Virus record (IMG/VR): IMGVR_UViG_3300048582_000067
Span: 1-51,279 of that record
Direction: 5' to 3' (one strand)
DNA from: a virus
DNA: 51,279 nucleotides
The translations under genes and the position numbers were made by a program. Under the pieces are notes generated by a model. That model did no database searches, was not told where the DNA came from, and saw nothing but the letters and a program-made list of their open reading frames with translations. Positions 24,551 to 32,583 of this stretch are shown here, piece after piece. Position 1 is the stretch's first letter. The number at the start of each line of letters is the position of its first letter.

Positions 24551-26418
24551 TAAACCTCACATCCACCAGCTACGCAGGCTAGCGTCTGAGATCCAGTGGT
24601 TTCGTCTTCAAGCTCATAGAGTGGAAGCTTGGAGAAGTCAACTTCAGGCAGCGCCTTGGTCAGCTGTTCATACTGTTCTTTTGTAATCGCTTCGTACGGT
24701 GCTTGCTTGTAAGTGTGGTCTGAATAAGGTAGGAAGCTAACACCAACGATGTAGTCAAAGTTCTTGTAGACCCAAGCACCCACTTCAACCCACTCATCAT
24801 CTTTAACATAGATAGTTACCGATGGGTTGTGTTCTGTATAGCCCTTTGACAGGACCAGCCAGTTCTCAAGCTGCTCAATAGCAGTCTGCCGACCAGCAAT
24901 GATAGCACCTTCAGGAGCTGCTTGCGGGTAGGAGAAGACTACAGAGCGAGGGTTCATTACGTCTACTTCGTTAGGTACGCCTTGGTCAATAAGCAACTGT
25001 GTAAGGGGGTCTTTATGGCTCATGCGAACTCTGCGGATAAAGTACTCCGAGAACCAAGCATGAATACCGCTACCTGAGCTAGTAAGCTGAGACACTGTGC
25101 CTTCAGGTTTAATAGCTGTTGAGGCTGCCGCTGGTGCAATGTTCAATATTGCTGCGAACTCTCTATTGACCTCATTAACATAGTCCTTTAGTTGAGCCAA
25201 GCCGGCTTCATCCATCTCCCGGAATAGCTTCGAGTCCTGAATGCCGGTTGCGGAGACGCCGAGTAGACGCTCTTCTTCTGCATTCTTACGCCACACGTCG
25301 CGTACATACGGGAAGTTGGTTAGAGTAGCTTGTAGGGTACCAAGAATAGCTGCTAGACGCAGCTTGCGTCGAATGTCGTCTAGCGTGTCTGTGTTACGAA
25401 GAACGATCGTCGAAAGGTTGCAAAGTCCACCATTGTAACGGAGTAGGATCTCTGCGCAAGGGTTAGGAAGGAAGTCGTAGCTAGCGTCTCTGCGACCAGT
25501 AGCTTTAGCCTTCTTCTTAGCCCCTTCTTGGTTGTAGATGCCACGCTCACCTGAGCCTGACTTAATAAGGGCTGTCCACTCGTCCATGAAGACAGCAGCA
25601 GACGGCTTAGAGTAGTAGGTTGCCGAGTTGTTAGACAGAGCTAGGTGTGGCTTGTTGACCCACCAGTTGCCTGACTTAGCATCTCGAATCTCATTGTCGT
25701 TTAGATCAGAAAGACTGATAAGAGCAGAGCGACGAACACCGCCAACCACTACTACTTCGCCAATCTTACACATCAACTCGTGGCACTCAAGTGGAGATAG
25801 CTTACGGCCCGCAGCCTTGCGGAACATAGCCTCTGTGAAGTCTAGTAGTTCTTGTAGTGGAGCTGGCCCCGAGGACCGGCCACCCATGGTCTTTAGCTTA
25901 GCACCTTCAGGACGAAGCTTACTGAGGTCAAAAGAGTGAACACGACCCAAGTAAAGATCAGCAATGTGTTTTCGAAGGGCCTTAGCCCAACCTTCTGAAG
26001 AGTCTTCCACAACGATAGTGCGACCAGAGTCCACGAAATTGTCATTAATAATTGGAAGCTTGTTAGTATACTTAGACTCAGCACTAAACCCTAGCCCCGT
26101 TCCTGACATTAAAATATAAAGCGCCTCGTCAAAGACTCGTGGAGAATCAATGGCAACGGCGCTACAGTTGTAACCTCGAAAGTTGTTCTGATCAAGAGCA
26201 GGTCCAGCAGTCCATAGAGCACGCATAGAAGGTAGGACTTCCATGTTGTAAATGGCTGGCTTAAGTTCTTCATCAAGGAGCTTTGCTAGCTCCGGATATT
26301 TACCTTTCCAAAAGTCCACCGTCCGTTGTACTGTTTCCGCCCAGGTCTCTCTGCGACCAAGCTCGGGGCGGTAACGGGAATAACGGGAAAGGTGGATAAA
26401 AGCAGAGTATAGATTCAT
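24550..26418 (-). CDS. nrdJ: Adenosylcobalamin-dependent ribonucleoside-triphosphate reductase (class II)
   Basis: The 622-residue enzyme makes deoxynucleotides for phage replication. It shows Cys85 in GYNCSAVAID, the active-site NPCAEI (Cys321 and Glu323), Cys333 in GLCNLSTI, and a C-terminal redox pair Cys615/Cys620 in ACVAGGCEV. This arrangement, including the five-residue spacing of the last pair, matches monomeric B12-dependent enzymes such as that of Lactobacillus leichmannii. No small subunit gene is visible, as expected. It should work with or without oxygen if the host supplies cobalamin. It is coupled to the glutaredoxin gene and preceded by a copy of the candidate promoter motif at 26463-26487. 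Confidence 0.9.
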   Translation of the reverse strand: MNLYSAFIHLSRYSRYRPELGRRETWAETVQRTVDFWKGKYPELAKLLDEELKPAIYNMEVLPSMRALWTAGPALDQNNFRGYNCSAVAIDSPRVFDEALYILMSGTGLGFSAESKYTNKLPIINDNFVDSGRTIVVEDSSEGWAKALRKHIADLYLGRVHSFDLSKLRPEGAKLKTMGGRSSGPAPLQELLDFTEAMFRKAAGRKLSPLECHELMCKIGEVVVVGGVRRSALISLSDLNDNEIRDAKSGNWWVNKPHLALSNNSATYYSKPSAAVFMDEWTALIKSGSGERGIYNQEGAKKKAKATGRRDASYDFLPNPCAEILLRYNGGLCNLSTIVLRNTDTLDDIRRKLRLAAILGTLQATLTNFPYVRDVWRKNAEEERLLGVSATGIQDSKLFREMDEAGLAQLKDYVNEVNREFAAILNIAPAAASTAIKPEGTVSQLTSSGSGIHAWFSEYFIRRVRMSHKDPLTQLLIDQGVPNEVDVMNPRSVVFSYPQAAPEGAIIAGRQTAIEQLENWLVLSKGYTEHNPSVTIYVKDDEWVEVGAWVYKNFDYIVGVSFLPYSDHTYKQAPYEAITKEQYEQLTKALPEVDFSKLPLYELEDETTGSQTLACVAGGCEV

Positions 26419-26424
26419 AGTTTC

Positions 26425-26739
26425 TTATTTGTTCTTTCTGGCGAGTCGCCTCTTGGGTCTGTGTTCCTGCTTTAACGTCAAGAGGTAGACTGCTGTGTCT
26501 TTAGTAATTGTCGGGTAACGCTCTAGACTGAGCAGCAGCGTCCCCGCTTCTAATTCTTCTTTAGTAATCAAGTGCTTATGTCGATGCTCTATAGACTCGT
26601 AGTTCTCTAACATGACTATTGCCATCTCATCGAACTCAGCATCAGACATAAGCGACTGATCTAGGTGGTAGTAAGCGTAGGCTGCCATGAGATACCACGG
26701 CACTAGCATGTTTTGGTTAGCTTGTGTAATTTGTAGCAT
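26425..26739 (-). CDS. Hypothetical protein
   Basis: The 104-residue protein is helical with Tyr, Met and Glu-rich segments and a very basic C-terminus (KRRLARKNK). It overlaps the preceding gene by 23 bases. Its 3' part carries one copy of the motif proposed as a promoter for the reductase gene. The family is unknown. Confidence 0.6.
   Translation of the reverse strand: MLQITQANQNMLVPWYLMAAYAYYHLDQSLMSDAEFDEMAIVMLENYESIEHRHKHLITKEELEAGTLLLSLERYPTITKDTAVYLLTLKQEHRPKRRLARKNK
26463..26487 (-). promoter_or_regulatory. Candidate promoter/regulatory motif, copy C
   Basis: On the - strand this contains ACCTCTTGACGTTAAAG, identical over 17 bases to copy A at 45628. It ends 44 bases before the reductase ATG, inside the preceding coding gene. 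See the related finding. Confidence 0.45.
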
Positions 26740-27280
26740 CTGTGAACCTCGGCAGAGCTAAACCTGTTGCATAGACGTAGGGGACGCCTCTGAACTGCCT
26801 TCTACCATAGGATCCCACTTCGATACCATTGATCCTGAGATCAAAGCCTTCGTTTGTTACTACAAGCACTGTTTTACTATACGGGGCTAGCTCTTTAAAG
26901 CAAGCCTTAGCTGCTTGGCATAGGCTACTAAGCTCATCACCGTCACAGTCGATACTGATCAGCTCTAGCTTCCGGAAGATGCCGTGATGAAGTGGGCTTA
27001 CTCCTTTATCGTGCGGCCTAAAACACTCAGTTATCGCCTGATAGCGACCCGGCTGGATCTGCTCGTCTTTAATTAGCTGTAAGAAGCTCTGCTCTGCGGA
27101 GCCTACTAGCCATTTATCGTTTCCGGCATAAGTAGCCCTATCGATAGATGCTGTAGCTTTTATACACTCAACGTCTACAGCGGTAGGAACATAGTGAAGA
27201 TATTCAATTTCATGCTCTCTATCATAGTGTTTAACTGCTTGATAGAACAGTCTATTGTCTTGAGCCGTCTTTGAAAGCAT
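26717..27280 (-). CDS. Hypothetical protein
   Basis: The 187-residue protein has alternating alpha/beta character, with a Cys- and Asp-containing middle (LISIDCDGDELSSL). I cannot assign a family. It overlaps both neighbours (29 and 23 bases), which supports it as a real translated gene of the operon. Confidence 0.6.
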   Translation of the reverse strand: MLSKTAQDNRLFYQAVKHYDREHEIEYLHYVPTAVDVECIKATASIDRATYAGNDKWLVGSAEQSFLQLIKDEQIQPGRYQAITECFRPHDKGVSPLHHGIFRKLELISIDCDGDELSSLCQAAKACFKELAPYSKTVLVVTNEGFDLRINGIEVGSYGRRQFRGVPYVYATGLALPRFTDATNYTS

Positions 27281-27497
27281 TTTTAGTTGCCTCTTTCATG
27301 ATGATAAGGTCGCTAAGCTTCAAGTTAAACGCATTCTCAGCGTAGGCTTCAATCGCGCCTAGCAAGTCTGACAGCTCTACTTGAGCCATTATGACGTTGC
27401 GTTGAGCTAGCGCATCTTCAAACTCCTCTACTTCTTCTTTGACTTTAGACCATTGTCCATAAACTCCCTTAGGAATCTTAGCTATGTGATATCCCAT
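27252..27497 (-). CDS. MazG-like nucleotide pyrophosphohydrolase, short form
   Basis: The 81-residue product has the MazG helix pattern: KVKEEVEEFEDAL (Glu-x-x-Glu) followed by AQVELSDLLGAI (Glu-x-x-Asp), the four metal-binding acids of all-alpha NTP pyrophosphatases. Phage MazG proteins hydrolyse NTPs or dNTPs, or lower ppGpp. The start at ATG 27497 follows AAAGGA by four bases; the longer GTG frame at 27515 overlaps the preceding stop. Confidence 0.7.
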   Translation of the reverse strand: MGYHIAKIPKGVYGQWSKVKEEVEEFEDALAQRNVIMAQVELSDLLGAIEAYAENAFNLKLSDLIIMKEATKNAFKDGSRQ

Positions 27498-27508
27498 TTT
27501 GTCCTTTC

Positions 27509-27700
27509 TTAACACCAGACTAAGCGTCTAGCTTGTTCATCTTGTAGTCGCCATAGAACATGTCTTGCCGGATCTTTTAACATAGCTTCCGCATTTGCCA
27601 ACCAATCGCTAGCCCCGCTGTAAGTATGTCCGAATGTTTCACGTAGGTTACAGCACCATTTGCCGTGATACTTAAACCACAGCAGATGCTGCCCGTTCAT
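27509..27700 (-). CDS. Hypothetical protein
   Basis: The 63-residue product is rich in Trp, Cys and His (WCCNLRETFGHTYSG). It overlaps the preceding gene by 29 bases and is part of the run of small coupled genes. No family is recognised. Confidence 0.55.
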   Translation of the reverse strand: MNGQHLLWFKYHGKWCCNLRETFGHTYSGASDWLANAEAMLKDPARHVLWRLQDEQARRLVWC

Positions 27701-28055
27701 TTAACAACTCTCCACGAATACGCCACAACTCAGTAGCCTGACATACATGTCCTTCCTGCCCGAACATATCGGACAGACCAGTAGCCTCTATTAGAAGCGG
27801 CTTGAGGTGAGGATTAAGAACATAGATGTAATTGTCCCAAAGGTGACTGTAGTAGCTAGCTGCGTCTTCCGCATTAAGCGCTCGTCTTCCCTTCGCTTCC
27901 TGGATGGATAGACCAGTCTGACCGCCCTCGAAGATTTTAAAGGCTTGATAACGTTCTTCAATTGTTCGGTTTCCTACTTTAGCATAGAAGGCTGAGAAGC
28001 GACGATCGCCTCTCGATGAACACTCTAGGTAAGGTGCCTCACCGTGTCGGATCAT
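27672..28055 (-). CDS. Hypothetical protein
   Basis: The 127-residue helical protein starts at ATG 28055, which overlaps the preceding TGA (ATGA). It has no obvious motif apart from scattered Cys and His residues. Coupling to both neighbours supports expression. Confidence 0.6.
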   Translation of the reverse strand: MIRHGEAPYLECSSRGDRRFSAFYAKVGNRTIEERYQAFKIFEGGQTGLSIQEAKGRRALNAEDAASYYSHLWDNYIYVLNPHLKPLLIEATGLSDMFGQEGHVCQATELWRIRGELLNERAASAVV

Positions 28056-28237
28056 TCAGCAATACCCTCGTACTTAGCTTTCAGCCGCCTGTACTCCTCC
28101 TGCTCTCGCCGCTCTCTGGCTTCCTTAGTTGCAGCTATTGCTTGTAGCATATCTTCCGCCATACACGCTAGCTCAGGGCAGTACACATCACCGGGAATAC
28201 CGGGCTGCATCTCACCGCCACAACGTGAACATCTCAT
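28052..28237 (-). CDS. Small zinc-ribbon protein
   Basis: Starting at ATG 28237 the product is 61 residues with MRCSRCGGEM (Cys3/Cys6) and a later CPELAC pair, a zinc-ribbon pattern, followed by a charged helix rich in Arg and Glu. The chosen start overlaps the preceding stop (ATGA) and follows CCGGAG; the open frame extends 16 codons upstream but would overlap the neighbour. DNA or RNA binding is possible. Confidence 0.65.
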   Translation of the reverse strand: MRCSRCGGEMQPGIPGDVYCPELACMAEDMLQAIAATKEARERREQEEYRRLKAKYEGIAE

Positions 28238-28422
28238 TCTATTTGCTCCGGTTGAACCCATAGCCGTCTGTAGCGCATTCGCCACTCTTTATTTCGGGTT
28301 ATCACTTCAAAGTCTGCCTCGGCCTTTTCTCTTGTAGACCGTGTTGTGAGGGTTATTGAGCGAGAGGCCTCTGCGTAGCTACCAGGCTCAGTCTCTGCCA
28401 TTAGGTGGTAAATTGTAATCAT
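28234..28422 (-). CDS. Hypothetical protein
   Basis: The 62-residue product begins at ATG 28422, five bases after a strong GGGAGG on the - strand. A second ATG 15 bases upstream is less likely because it precedes that site. The sequence, ITIYHLMAE then STREKAEADFEV, suggests a small beta-alpha fold. No family is recognised. Confidence 0.62.
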   Translation of the reverse strand: MITIYHLMAETEPGSYAEASRSITLTTRSTREKAEADFEVITRNKEWRMRYRRLWVQPEQIE

Positions 28423-28511
28423 CCGTACCTCCCACATCTAGGGCAACGATGACTGAACCAGGTTGGCCACTTATACTCGCACCAGTGGCAGTGTCTTGTT
28501 GTGCTAAACAC
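28419..28511 (-). CDS. Micro-protein with zinc-knuckle cysteines
   Basis: This 30-residue frame starts at GTG 28511 behind GAGG and ends in TGA 28419-28421, which overlaps the ATG of the next gene (ATGA). The product has His-Cys-x-x-Cys near residue 8 and CPRCG near residue 23, a complete set of four metal ligands for a zinc knuckle. It overlaps the phosphoesterase gene by eight bases. Coupling on both sides and the cysteine pattern argue that it is real. Confidence 0.6.
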   Translation of the reverse strand: MFSTTRHCHWCEYKWPTWFSHRCPRCGRYG

Positions 28512-29016
28512 GTCTTCTAACCTCTTCAATGTGTACAGGGGTGTAGCCTGTCTGCTCAACACAGACACAGCGGTGTTTCTCTGTTGGTGCCGCCTTGCGG
28601 TGAATATGGCCGTGCACGTTAATAGCTTTACCTTCCCACTTCTCGTCTAGCGTTTGCGCGTGAAGCGGTAGGTGGGTTAGAATCAGACCATGCTCTTTGA
28701 AGTTACGCCAGAGCATGACTTTCTGGAACCAACCACCGTTTGCAATCCAGGGCACCTGATCGTGATTACCGATGACAAGCCTCTTAGACCCATTCAACCG
28801 GTTCATAACGCTGTTCATACCCTTCAGCATACCCGGCCCCATGGCTACGTCACCCAGGTGGTATACTTTATCTCCGGGTTTGACAACTGAGTTCCAGCGG
28901 TCAATCATGAACTCGTTCATGTCTTCCACACTAGCGAACTCAGGCCGACCACGGTCAAACTTGAGAATGTTTTCGTGGAAGAAGTGTGTGTCGGATGTTA
29001 GCCAGATGTTACTCAT
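28504..29016 (-). CDS. Metallophosphoesterase (calcineurin-like)
   Basis: The 170-residue enzyme has the family motifs in order: SDTHFFHEN (8-16), HLGDVAMG, IGNHD, LTHLPLH and NVHGHIHRK. These residues bind two metal ions. Phage members of this size hydrolyse phosphodiesters or cyclic nucleotides; the substrate is not predictable. The start overlaps the zinc protein gene upstream. Confidence 0.88.
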   Translation of the reverse strand: MSNIWLTSDTHFFHENILKFDRGRPEFASVEDMNEFMIDRWNSVVKPGDKVYHLGDVAMGPGMLKGMNSVMNRLNGSKRLVIGNHDQVPWIANGGWFQKVMLWRNFKEHGLILTHLPLHAQTLDEKWEGKAINVHGHIHRKAAPTEKHRCVCVEQTGYTPVHIEEVRRRV

Positions 29017-29185
29017 GTGGCAAGCACCGAAAGATTGTGCCTGAAGGGCGGCGAGCTAACTGCTGTTCTACTAGACCACACTTACTGCACCTAGCCTCGT
29101 ACAGATCATCATCGTGCCATACCTTGCTATCTAACTCTACTATTTTCAGATTAGACGCGTCACCGCGACAGTAGCCACTACTCAT
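29009..29185 (-). CDS. Small zinc-binding protein
   Basis: The 58-residue product from ATG 29185 to TAA 29009 has Cys6, a CSKC pair at 33-36 and Cys54, suggesting a metal site. The stop overlaps the start of the phosphoesterase gene by eight bases, and its start overlaps the stop of the acetyltransferase gene. No family is recognised, but the pattern is similar to other small ribbon proteins in this operon. Confidence 0.6.
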   Translation of the reverse strand: MSSGYCRGDASNLKIVELDSKVWHDDDLYEARCSKCGLVEQQLARRPSGTIFRCLPHE

Positions 29186-29649
29186 CACAACCTCTTCATA
29201 TAAGATTTCTCAGCTAAGCCGTAGCCCATGGTCTCATAGACCTTACTCGGATCTGTTGTAGAACTCAGCTGGCTGACCATAACTACCATCGTAGCACCCC
29301 GACTGCGCGCCCAGTGCTCAAAAGACCGCACCATTCGAAGTGCAGTCAGCGAGCCCCTGTGCTCAGGTTCTACGTACCAACCAACCTCAAGCGCTATCCG
29401 ATCGAAGCTAAAGACGGTGTCAGTTACAACCCCGCCTAGCGCACCTACTACTTCGCCTTCTTCAGTCGTCATTAGTATAATAAAGGTATTTGAGTCAGGC
29501 ATCCTTGCTTCTTCAATGAAGTTATAGGCTTTAAAAGGGCTGAACTCAAACAGCTTTAGCTCTTCGGAAAAGCGCTTAGCTAGCTTGACGCTTACTGCTT
29601 CAAGGTCTACTGTATGCTTGATGTTGACAAGCTCATAACTGCGTCCCAT
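29185..29649 (-). CDS. GNAT-family acetyltransferase
   Basis: The 154-residue protein has GNAT features: GEVVGALGGV (strand beta4), EVGWYVEPEHRGSLTALRM with the R-x-x-G-x acetyl-CoA loop (HRGS) and a C-terminal YETMGYGLAEKSYMK segment. It should acetylate an amine; the target is unknown. ATG 29649 follows AAGG by six bases and lies within the end of the preceding gene. Confidence 0.8.
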   Translation of the reverse strand: MGRSYELVNIKHTVDLEAVSVKLAKRFSEELKLFEFSPFKAYNFIEEARMPDSNTFIILMTTEEGEVVGALGGVVTDTVFSFDRIALEVGWYVEPEHRGSLTALRMVRSFEHWARSRGATMVVMVSQLSSTTDPSKVYETMGYGLAEKSYMKRL

Positions 29650-29935
29650 GGGCGGCCTTTGCGATTTCAAAGTGGTGGTTTAGCTTTTCACGCCGTTTTT
29701 CAAGGATTTCGGCGATCTCTTCAAAGGTCTCTTTTGACTGCTCTACACCTTCTGGTAGGTCAAGGTCTTCTAGCTCACCTATCACAATTTCGAGATCCAT
29801 AACCTCGTTACGAAGGTTGTCGTAGTTGTCGTATTGTCCGTTCTGAAGGCCATACAGCGCAGCCTTCATAGCTGCCTGCGCAACTTCACTTGCCTCTTCA
29901 GCCAGCTTTAGTAGTAGAAACTGTAGTCGGGTCAT
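29633..29935 (-). CDS. MazG-like nucleotide pyrophosphohydrolase
   Basis: The 100-residue product shows LLLKLAEEASEVAQAAMKA (Glu-Glu-x-x-Glu) and NLRNEVMDLEIVIGEL (Glu-x-x-Asp), the metal-binding helices of MazG-type enzymes. Its start overlaps the primase-helicase stop (ATGA). A second short MazG-like gene lies at 27252, so the phage has two candidate nucleotide-pool hydrolases. Confidence 0.75.
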   Translation of the reverse strand: MTRLQFLLLKLAEEASEVAQAAMKAALYGLQNGQYDNYDNLRNEVMDLEIVIGELEDLDLPEGVEQSKETFEEIAEILEKRREKLNHHFEIAKAAHGTQL

Positions 29936-31629
29936 TTATTCAGTACCTCAAATTCATCTTCATCTTTAGCTAACTCTTCGGTCAGCCGCCCGGTCATCGG
30001 GTTAAAACGATAAGCGCCTGCAGGGCCTGTGTTACCAGTCTTTCTGTCTTTCAACAGATAGATCCGGCTTTTGCTTCTTGCTTCAGGTGTTGCTGCAGTT
30101 TTGTTGCGAGAAATAGCAATAGTCTGAAAACTAATCTGCTTCAGCGAGCCTGAACCCTTCAGATCGTCTTCAGAAATAGGCGCACCAGACTCGAAGGAGT
30201 CCTCACCGCTCTTTACTTTACGCAGGTGCGAAACAACACCAATCCAAACCTTGTGCTTCTTAACCAGCTTCAACAGGCTAGACATGAACTTGTCAATGGC
30301 TGCGTTAGCGTTGTTATCCTCAGTCTCACTTACAGCAATAGTGATGTGATCAAGATAAATGTAAGTGCAGCCGTGTAGAATAAGAAACTCAAGCTTGTCA
30401 ATGAGCGAGTCGTCGGAGACAGACCCTTGGTGATCAATGAAGATAGCGCGGTTAGGCGCGCCAACTGTGGCCGCCCAAGCCGATCGCTCTTCTTCTTCTG
30501 TCAACTCCACGCCGGGCAACCCAACACGTTTGTTGAGGTGCATACCAATGATACCGCCAACAGTCTCACCTACGTCCTCTTCAAGGAAGCAAGCGCCAAT
30601 CTTAGCGTCAGTAGTCTTGACTAGGTGGAGAAAGTCTTCTTTGAGTAGCGTTGACTTGCCGACACCCGTGCCGGCAGCAAACATTGTAATAGTACCGAGG
30701 GCTCTGCCGTAAGTCAGCTCATTAAGCGTAGACAAGAACGGCGGCCAAGGAACATACTCTAGGCTTTGGAACTCTTTATACTTGTCCCAGGTCTCTTCAC
30801 CAAGAACAATACCAGCAGGGCTGTAAGGCTTAGCATCGAAGATGTAAGTCCAGATCTTCTTCGTGCCTTCAGCTAACCCATACTTCTTCAGCGTGTCACA
30901 AGCATCTTTTTCGTTAGAGCTGACGATCTTCACCTTGTCGTTACCAAGGATCTTACCTGCTTCCTGAGCGCCCTTACGACCTGGGTCGTCGTTGTCGAAC
31001 CAGATGATAATCTCTTTGAACTTACGTAGCGCGTCGCGGTTCTTTAGTAGGTAAGCAGTCTGCGTAGAAGAACCCATAGATACGACAGGGTAGATAGTCT
31101 TCCACTTCTGAAGCGATGTCTCAGCAATAGCCATGGCATCTTCTTCGCCTTCAGTGATGATGATCTTGTTACCACCATTCATGAAGTGTTCCATGCCGAA
31201 GATTGTCTTGGTATCTCCAACAGTGAACATGTCCGACTTGTTACTTGGGTTCTTAGTCTTGTAGCCGGTGATAGCACCTGGAACACTAGAGAAGGGGAAG
31301 TAGAACCGTTCAATCTCACCCTTGTCGTCGTAGCTAGCCCGCACACCGTAGAACTCAGCGACTTGCTTTGTGATCAGACGCTCTTTAATACCTCGGACAG
31401 GGAGCACCCAGATGTCTTCCAGTTCCAGCTGGTTCTTTTTGAACTGCCCTCGCCGATAGTTGTCTGCCTTATACTCGACAGCTGAACCATTCTTCTTGCT
31501 GTACTCTTTCTCATAGTCGTAGGAAGCCCCGCAGCTAAAGCAGTGTGCAGGGCCTTCCTCATAAACTTGAACAGCATCACTAGATGCACAGCGTAAGCAA
31601 GGCTGGTTTCTTTGAATTACTCGTCCCAT
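29932..31629 (-). CDS. DNA primase-helicase (T7 gp4-like)
   Basis: The 565-residue protein matches T7 gp4 in length and order. An N-terminal zinc-binding domain (Cys11, Cys14, Cys30, Cys33) comes first, then a TOPRIM primase core (ITEGEEDAM at 159-166, FDNDDPG at 211-217), a linker and a RecA-type helicase domain. The helicase has Walker A AAGTGVGKST (318-327) and Walker B YIYLDH with Asp427. It makes RNA primers and unwinds DNA ahead of the phage polymerase. The start follows AAGGAG. Confidence 0.93.
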   Translation of the reverse strand: MGRVIQRNQPCLRCASSDAVQVYEEGPAHCFSCGASYDYEKEYSKKNGSAVEYKADNYRRGQFKKNQLELEDIWVLPVRGIKERLITKQVAEFYGVRASYDDKGEIERFYFPFSSVPGAITGYKTKNPSNKSDMFTVGDTKTIFGMEHFMNGGNKIIITEGEEDAMAIAETSLQKWKTIYPVVSMGSSTQTAYLLKNRDALRKFKEIIIWFDNDDPGRKGAQEAGKILGNDKVKIVSSNEKDACDTLKKYGLAEGTKKIWTYIFDAKPYSPAGIVLGEETWDKYKEFQSLEYVPWPPFLSTLNELTYGRALGTITMFAAGTGVGKSTLLKEDFLHLVKTTDAKIGACFLEEDVGETVGGIIGMHLNKRVGLPGVELTEEEERSAWAATVGAPNRAIFIDHQGSVSDDSLIDKLEFLILHGCTYIYLDHITIAVSETEDNNANAAIDKFMSSLLKLVKKHKVWIGVVSHLRKVKSGEDSFESGAPISEDDLKGSGSLKQISFQTIAISRNKTAATPEARSKSRIYLLKDRKTGNTGPAGAYRFNPMTGRLTEELAKDEDEFEVLNK

Positions 31630-31638
31630 TGTTCTCCT

Positions 31639-31863
31639 TTAATCATTGCCAAATAGCTCTTCAAAATCGTCCGCCACTACACCAACAGCTGCGGCAGCTT
31701 CCTTGCTGTCGTAAGTCCATGTTAGGCAACAAAGGTCTTTAGGTGTAAATCCGGTATCCCAAATAAGGCTAAACAGCTGTTGGTCTAAGGGTTTTTTATC
31801 TAAGACCAGTATGCTACAGCCACCCCGCTGAGGGTACGGATAGACCCAAACTCTGTAGCTCAT
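31639..31863 (-). CDS. Hypothetical protein
   Basis: The 74-residue product starts at ATG 31863, overlapping the preceding TGA (ATGA); an upstream TTG at 31890 is less likely. It has a YPYPQRGG segment, a LFSLIWDTGF middle and an acidic C-terminus. No family is recognised. It lies just upstream of the primase-helicase gene. Confidence 0.6.
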   Translation of the reverse strand: MSYRVWVYPYPQRGGCSILVLDKKPLDQQLFSLIWDTGFTPKDLCCLTWTYDSKEAAAAVGVVADDFEELFGND

Positions 31864-32258
31864 TTTACCATCCCGTAACGTTCGACCCAACTGCCAATAG
31901 CGTTGTTAATGACCGCGGTAATTGCAGGCGCTTTCTCGGGGAGCTTAGCTAACCCTGTACCAATACCGTCTTCAGGAAACACCACCACTCTGAGTTGCCT
32001 TAGCGCAGCGCTAATAACCGCTACGTCTTCGCTGCAGTTAACAAGCCAGTCAACCATATCTTCATCCGTCAGGTAGCTAGCTGGAAGGTTGTTAGGGGCT
32101 TTCTTAGTAGCCCAACCAATAGTATTAGGCTCGCCACGACAGACTTTAGCTTGACCACCAAGACCTTTTCGTTCGTAGTTATCACCGAAGACAAACAGCC
32201 AATCTGGATGTGCTCTGAGCAGCTCTTTCGTGTAGAGTTTTTCAAACTTGATTGGCAA
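31860..32258 (-). CDS. Conserved phage protein with FGDN-RxGxGGQA motif
   Basis: The 132-residue protein contains FVFGDNYERKGLGGQAKVCR (23-42), followed by GEPNTIGWATK and a later FPEDGIGTGLAKLP. I know this pattern from uncharacterised phage and bacterial proteins. The Gly-rich loops suggest nucleotide binding, as in macro-type folds, but this is not established. It starts at TTG 32258 six bases after AGGAG; the stop overlaps the next gene. Confidence 0.65.
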   Translation of the reverse strand: MPIKFEKLYTKELLRAHPDWLFVFGDNYERKGLGGQAKVCRGEPNTIGWATKKAPNNLPASYLTDEDMVDWLVNCSEDVAVISAALRQLRVVVFPEDGIGTGLAKLPEKAPAITAVINNAIGSWVERYGMVK

Positions 32259-32583
32259 GTAACACTCCTAACATTTTTGCAAGTACCTGGACGGGTACTC
32301 TAGTGTCGTTACTCTTCAGCTTCTTACTTAGCGTAGTCTTTAGCTCTTCTCGCGTCAACCACCAATCGTCGTTGACTGCTAGGATCTCTTCGTCCGCCAC
32401 AACAAACTCTTCGCCACCTTCGTGACTGTCAGTTGGCAGGGTGAAAACGTGGTATTGACCTTGGGTGATATACCCATAGAGGTCTTGCGCCTCTTTGATC
32501 AGCGTTACTGTACCAAACCGTAGTCTGAAAGAGTTCAGGTCAAAGATAGTTACTACGTCGCCTTCTTTAATCTTGTGCTTCAT
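32242..32583 (-). CDS. Hypothetical protein
   Basis: The 113-residue product has an SH3-like beta-barrel look in its first half (EGDVVTIFDLNSFRLRFGTV) and a helical basic second half. It overlaps both neighbours by 17 bases. A nucleic-acid-binding role is possible but not shown. Confidence 0.55.
   Translation of the reverse strand: MKHKIKEGDVVTIFDLNSFRLRFGTVTLIKEAQDLYGYITQGQYHVFTLPTDSHEGGEEFVVADEEILAVNDDWWLTREELKTTLSKKLKSNDTRVPVQVLAKMLGVLLANQV

Noticed and set aside
27252-29935. MazG-like genes plus the altered polymerase as a diaminopurine (Z-genome) system
   Set aside because: No PurZ-like adenylosuccinate synthetase or dATP hydrolase is seen in this window, so there is no positive evidence for it.
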